This document shows positions 60,745 through 64,000 of a stretch of DNA of 64,000 bases, piece by piece. Positions within the stretch are counted from its first letter, which is position 1. Every line of letters begins with the position of its first letter. The notes below the pieces were generated by a model. That model worked only from the letters and a program-made list of their open reading frames with translations. It was not told the DNA's origin and ran no database searches. Source of the DNA: GCA-016699835 sp964543905 (lineage in GTDB: Bacteria; Planctomycetota; Phycisphaerae; Phycisphaerales; UBA1924); contig CAZIZO010000002.1 of the NCBI GenBank assembly GCA_964543905.1, positions 372,001-436,000 of the forward strand. Direction: 5' to 3'. Position numbers and translations under genes: made by a program.

Positions 60745-62736
60745 ATGCTCACCAAACTCGCAACCCTTGGCGGCCTTGGCGCTCTCGTCGTCGGCTTCTT
60801 TGCCGTCAACATGATCGCGTCGACGACCCTCACCGGCAGCCGCATCGACCTGACCGAGGGTAAGTTGTACACGCTGACGCAAGGCTCGCGCAACATCGCG
60901 TCGGGGCTGAATGAGCCGATCACGCTCACGCTCTATTACAGCGCCAAACTCGCGACGGGCAACCCGGGCGTGCAGAGTTACGGGCAGCGTTGCCGCGAAC
61001 TTTTGGAGGAGTATGCCCGCCTTTCCAAGGGAAAGATCAAACTCCGGGTGATCGATCCCGAGCCGTTCTCCGATGACGAGGACGCCGCGATGCAGCACGG
61101 GCTTGCGGGGGTGCCCATCAACAACAAGGGCGACACGCTCTATCTCGGGCTCGTGGGCGTCAACAGCGTGGACGGCAAGGAGACGATCCCCTTTCTCGAC
61201 CCGCAGAAGGAGCGCTTCCTCGAGTACGACATCACCCGCCTGATCTATGCCCTGAACAACCCCAAGAAGAAGGTGGTGGGGCTGATGACGAGCCTGCCCA
61301 TCGACGGCAACCAGATGGACTTCCGCTCGATGCGGCAGCAGCAGGGCAAGCCCTGGATCATCAAGACCGAAGTGGAATCGCTGTTCGAGGTGAAGAAGGT
61401 CGAGACGAACGTCACGCAGATTCCGGCGGGGATCGACGTGCTGTGGCTGGTCCACCCCAAGAACCTGAGCGATGCGACGCTCTACGCGATCGACCAGTAC
61501 GTGCTCGGCGGCGGGCGGCTCGTCGCGTTCGTGGACCCGCAATGCGACAGCGACATGATCCCGGGCATTGACCCGATGCAGCAGATGCAGATCCCCAAGA
61601 GTTCGGACCTGAACAAACTTCTCCACGCCTGGGGCGTGGAGGTGGTCGCGGGCAAGGTCGCGACGGACGATCAACTCGCGCTCAAGGTTCAGGCGGGCGG
61701 ACAGCGCCCCGAGGTTGTTTCCCACGTGGCGTTCATCGGTGCCGACAAGCGGGCGCTCGCCTCCGACGATGCGATCACGGGGCAGATGTCAAACATGATC
61801 CTGGCGACGGCGGGCATCATCCAGAAGTACACCCCGGCGCCGGAAGCGAGCACCAAGGACGGTGGAGCGGCGGCACCATCGGCGGGCGGGCCTTCGCTGA
61901 CGATCACGCCACTCGTGACGACGACGGAGCGCTCCGCGGAGGTGCCCGTGGCGGAGGTAGGCATGTTCGCCGATCCGAAGACGTTGCTGGCGAAGTTCCA
62001 GCCGTCGGGCAAGAAGTTGACGCTGGCGGCAAGGCTGACGGGCAAGGTCAAGACGGCGTTTCCGAACGGCAAGCCCGAGCCACCCAAGCCCGCGGAGGGC
62101 CAGGTCGCGCCCGAGCCGAACGCCGCGCCCCAGATCATGGAATCCAAGGACGCGGTAAACGCGATTCTGGTCGCCGATTGTGACATGCTCACCGATCGAT
62201 TCTGGGTGAACGAGGAGCGGTTGGGGCCGATCTCGCTGGGGTTCCGGAAGTTTTCCGACAACGGTGATTTCGTGACCAACGCGATCGACAACATGATCGG
62301 AAGTTCCGACCTGATCTCCGTGCGTGCTCGCGGGCAGAGCAACCGGCCGTTCGATCTGGTGGACAAGATGGAGAAGCAGGCGGAGGGCGCGGTGCAGGCG
62401 AAGGTGCAATCGCTGCAGGAAAAACTCCGAACGGCGGAGCAACGCATCGCGGAGATCGAGCGTCAGAAGCCGGGCGAGGAGGGCAAGGGCCTGCTGCTCT
62501 CGCCCGAGCAGCAGGCGGAGATCGAGAAGTTCCGGCAGGAGCGGCTTGCCACGCGGAAGGAGTTGCGTGCCGAGCAACTGGGCCTGCGCAAGGATATCGA
62601 GACGCTGGGGACGAAACTGAAGTTCATCAACATCGCCGTGATGCCGGTGCTTGTCGCGCTCGCAGCGGTCGGGCTGGGCGCGTACCGCGTGTCCCGTCGC
62701 GGCTCGTATCGACGAACGGTGGCGAGCGCGGAGTGA
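60745..62736 (+). CDS. GldG-like ABC-associated protein
   Basis: A 663-residue protein with one membrane helix at each end (LATLGGLGALVVGFFAVNMI and IAVMPVLVALAAVGLGAY) and a large extracytoplasmic part. The start region RIDLTEGKLYTLTQGSRNIASGLNEPITLTLYYS is the hallmark of the GldG/ABC_transp_aux family. Near the end there is a coiled coil (about 555-630, EKLRTAEQRIAEIERQ). A Pro/Ala-rich insert of about 30 residues (PEPPKPAEGQVAPEPNAA) sits around 445. It lies 50 nt after the permease gene. GAGG is 10 nt before the ATG. Confidence 0.88.
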   Translation: MLTKLATLGGLGALVVGFFAVNMIASTTLTGSRIDLTEGKLYTLTQGSRNIASGLNEPITLTLYYSAKLATGNPGVQSYGQRCRELLEEYARLSKGKIKLRVIDPEPFSDDEDAAMQHGLAGVPINNKGDTLYLGLVGVNSVDGKETIPFLDPQKERFLEYDITRLIYALNNPKKKVVGLMTSLPIDGNQMDFRSMRQQQGKPWIIKTEVESLFEVKKVETNVTQIPAGIDVLWLVHPKNLSDATLYAIDQYVLGGGRLVAFVDPQCDSDMIPGIDPMQQMQIPKSSDLNKLLHAWGVEVVAGKVATDDQLALKVQAGGQRPEVVSHVAFIGADKRALASDDAITGQMSNMILATAGIIQKYTPAPEASTKDGGAAAPSAGGPSLTITPLVTTTERSAEVPVAEVGMFADPKTLLAKFQPSGKKLTLAARLTGKVKTAFPNGKPEPPKPAEGQVAPEPNAAPQIMESKDAVNAILVADCDMLTDRFWVNEERLGPISLGFRKFSDNGDFVTNAIDNMIGSSDLISVRARGQSNRPFDLVDKMEKQAEGAVQAKVQSLQEKLRTAEQRIAEIERQKPGEEGKGLLLSPEQQAEIEKFRQERLATRKELRAEQLGLRKDIETLGTKLKFINIAVMPVLVALAAVGLGAYRVSRRGSYRRTVASAE

Positions 62737-62804
62737 GTCTGCGCGGCGTGCGGATCGAAGGACCCTGGGATTGCAGTTCCTGTGATTGGAGTTGAGGTGG
62801 CAGC

Positions 62805-64000
62805 ATGAAGTCGAGTTCGATCGCGGTTCTCGCGGCCGGGGCGCTGGCCCTTGCCGGCGTGGCGGGCCTGGTGATGTCCAGGCGCGGCGAAGCCCCCGCG
62901 TCCGTCGCGGGCAAACTTTTTCCCGGTCTGTCGGGCAAGATCAACGAAGCGGCTCGTGTCGAAATCCTCCGGGGCGGTCAGCAGACCGTCCTCGCCAGGG
63001 CCGCCGACGGCGCGTGGAGCGTCGAGTCCAAGGGGGGCTATCCCGCGGAGTTTGAGAACGTCAAGACGCTCATCATCGGGCTGTCCAAGAGCGAGATTCT
63101 TGAAGAGAAGACCGCCAACCCGGAGAACTATGCCCGCATCGGCGTTGAAGACCCCGCGCCCACGTCCGCCGTCATGACGCCCGAAGCCCTTGGCTCGACC
63201 CAGGTCACGCTCAAAGACGCCGGCGGTCAGATTCTGGCTTCGGTCATCCTTGGCAACACCCCCCCATCCTCGGGCGGCTTCAGCGTCGAGCAAGCCAAGT
63301 TCGCACGGCGCGCCGGCGAAAAGCAGTCCTACCTCATCAAGCCCGCACCCAATGCCGAGCCCGGCATCTTGACCTGGGTCAACCGGGAAGTTCTCAAGAT
63401 CGATGGCACGCGCATCCAGTCGGTCAAAGTTTCCACGACGCAGCCCCTCGAAGCCCCCTCCGCCTCCGACGCACCTTCGCTCGCCCCTCCGCCCCTTCCG
63501 CAAGACGTCTTGATCGAGCGCGTCCAAGGTTCGGCCAACGAGCCGCTCGGCAAGTTCGAGTTCAAGAACATGCCCCCAGGGCGTGAACTGAAGAGCATGG
63601 GACAAGAGGGCCAGATCGCCTCGGCCCTCGCGTACGTTGACATGGAGGACGTGGCCCTCGCCGCCGATGTCGCCTCGGCGCCCATCATCGCCACCGCCGA
63701 GTATCGGACGAAGGATGGGCTGGCGGTGGTGTTGACCACGCGGGAGAAGGACGGCAAGACCTGGGGAACGTTCCAGGCCTCCGCCTTTGCCGTGCTGCCC
63801 CCCGCCCGGGCGGAAGATCAGCCCGCCGACGCATCCGCGGGCGCGGAGAAGGAGAAGAAGGTCGAGGCGAAGGCGGGCGAGGCGGTCGCAGGCCCGGGCG
63901 TTCCCGCCATTGACCCCAAGATCGAGGATGAAGCCAAGGGTCTGAACGCCAGACTCGGGAGATGGGCGTTTGCGATTCCAGCGTGGAAGGCCGGGAGTTT
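62805..64000 (+). CDS. DUF4340-type protein, 3' end outside window
   Basis: An open frame of 398 codons to the window edge. An N-terminal hydrophobic anchor (IAVLAAGALALAGVAGLVMS) is followed by KLFPGLSGKINEAARVEILRGGQQTVLARAADGAWSVESKGGYPA in outline. It continues with YARIGVEDPAP and QVTLKDAGGQILASVILGNT, the diagnostic text of DUF4340, a domain routinely encoded beside GldG-like genes. A Lys/Glu/Ala-rich stretch (about 340-370) is unusual. GAGGTGG lies about 4 nt before the ATG. Function unknown; presumably an extracytoplasmic partner of the exporter. Confidence 0.85.
   Translation, partial: MKSSSIAVLAAGALALAGVAGLVMSRRGEAPASVAGKLFPGLSGKINEAARVEILRGGQQTVLARAADGAWSVESKGGYPAEFENVKTLIIGLSKSEILEEKTANPENYARIGVEDPAPTSAVMTPEALGSTQVTLKDAGGQILASVILGNTPPSSGGFSVEQAKFARRAGEKQSYLIKPAPNAEPGILTWVNREVLKIDGTRIQSVKVSTTQPLEAPSASDAPSLAPPPLPQDVLIERVQGSANEPLGKFEFKNMPPGRELKSMGQEGQIASALAYVDMEDVALAADVASAPIIATAEYRTKDGLAVVLTTREKDGKTWGTFQASAFAVLPPARAEDQPADASAGAEKEKKVEAKAGEAVAGPGVPAIDPKIEDEAKGLNARLGRWAFAIPAWKAGS

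Overview
The window is a GC-rich bacterial chromosome segment, most likely from a planctomycete of the Phycisphaerae. I infer this from three protein families that are typical there. Three secreted proteins end in a PEP-CTERM-like sorting tail (PAPG, hydrophobic stretch, RRRR). Four secreted proteins end in paired dockerin-like calcium loops whose last two residues are always Gly-Cys. One protein resembles the degenerate sigma-70/HTH proteins of planctomycetes. The core genes (dnaE, gatB, prfA, cysS, clpB, parB, recQ) are ordinary bacterial ones. I found no rRNA, tRNA, CRISPR array, phage or transposase gene.

Layout. 1-9.3 kb: PPi-type phosphofructokinase, a PEP-CTERM protein, a large secreted BNR/sortilin-like protein, an orphan sugar-type ABC ATPase, a low-GC pair (sensorless histidine kinase and NUDIX hydrolase), parB with two near-consensus parS-like sites, and a small lipoprotein. 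9.4-16 kb: tiny YjfB-like genes, clpB, a class IV aminotransferase, a membrane protein and a PEP-CTERM protein. 16-28 kb: dnaE; the operon mqnA / sigma-like protein / gatB; a NeuD-type acyltransferase; a GT87-type membrane glycosyltransferase; prfA. 28-36 kb: an anchored nuclease, an HI0933-type flavoprotein, fused aroDE, a cyclophilin, cysS, a Pmp3-type mini membrane protein and a DUF1579-type protein. 36-41.4 kb: a Sua5/LMW-phosphatase fusion followed by rpiB, a prepilin, and a patatin-GAF lipase with a 56-residue partner.

41.6-45.3 kb is an eroding island. A plsC gene survives only as its 3' part and abuts the stop codon of a dockerin protein. That protein is split by one in-frame TAG, and the gene upstream of it (SUMF1-like) carries a frameshift. 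45.4-58.6 kb holds recQ, a HAF/Ig/dockerin protein, a TerC membrane protein, a methyltransferase, a trypsin-like protease with five FN3 repeats, a subtilase and a STAS protein. 58.9-64 kb is a gliding-type ABC-2 exporter operon: ATPase, permease, GldG-like protein, DUF4340-like protein.

Two genome-wide habits stand out. First, about a dozen housekeeping genes lack a Shine-Dalgarno sequence. They carry instead a TANNNT box (mostly TACCCT) 5-8 nt before the ATG/GTG, which suggests leaderless mRNAs. Secreted-protein genes in the same window have strong AGGAG sites. Second, several housekeeping genes (aroDE, cysS, dnaE, the aminotransferase) carry short in-frame insertions. The one in aroDE matches a palindromic element found twice between genes nearby. 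Translations were done by eye from the sequence; family names come from motif recognition, not searches.
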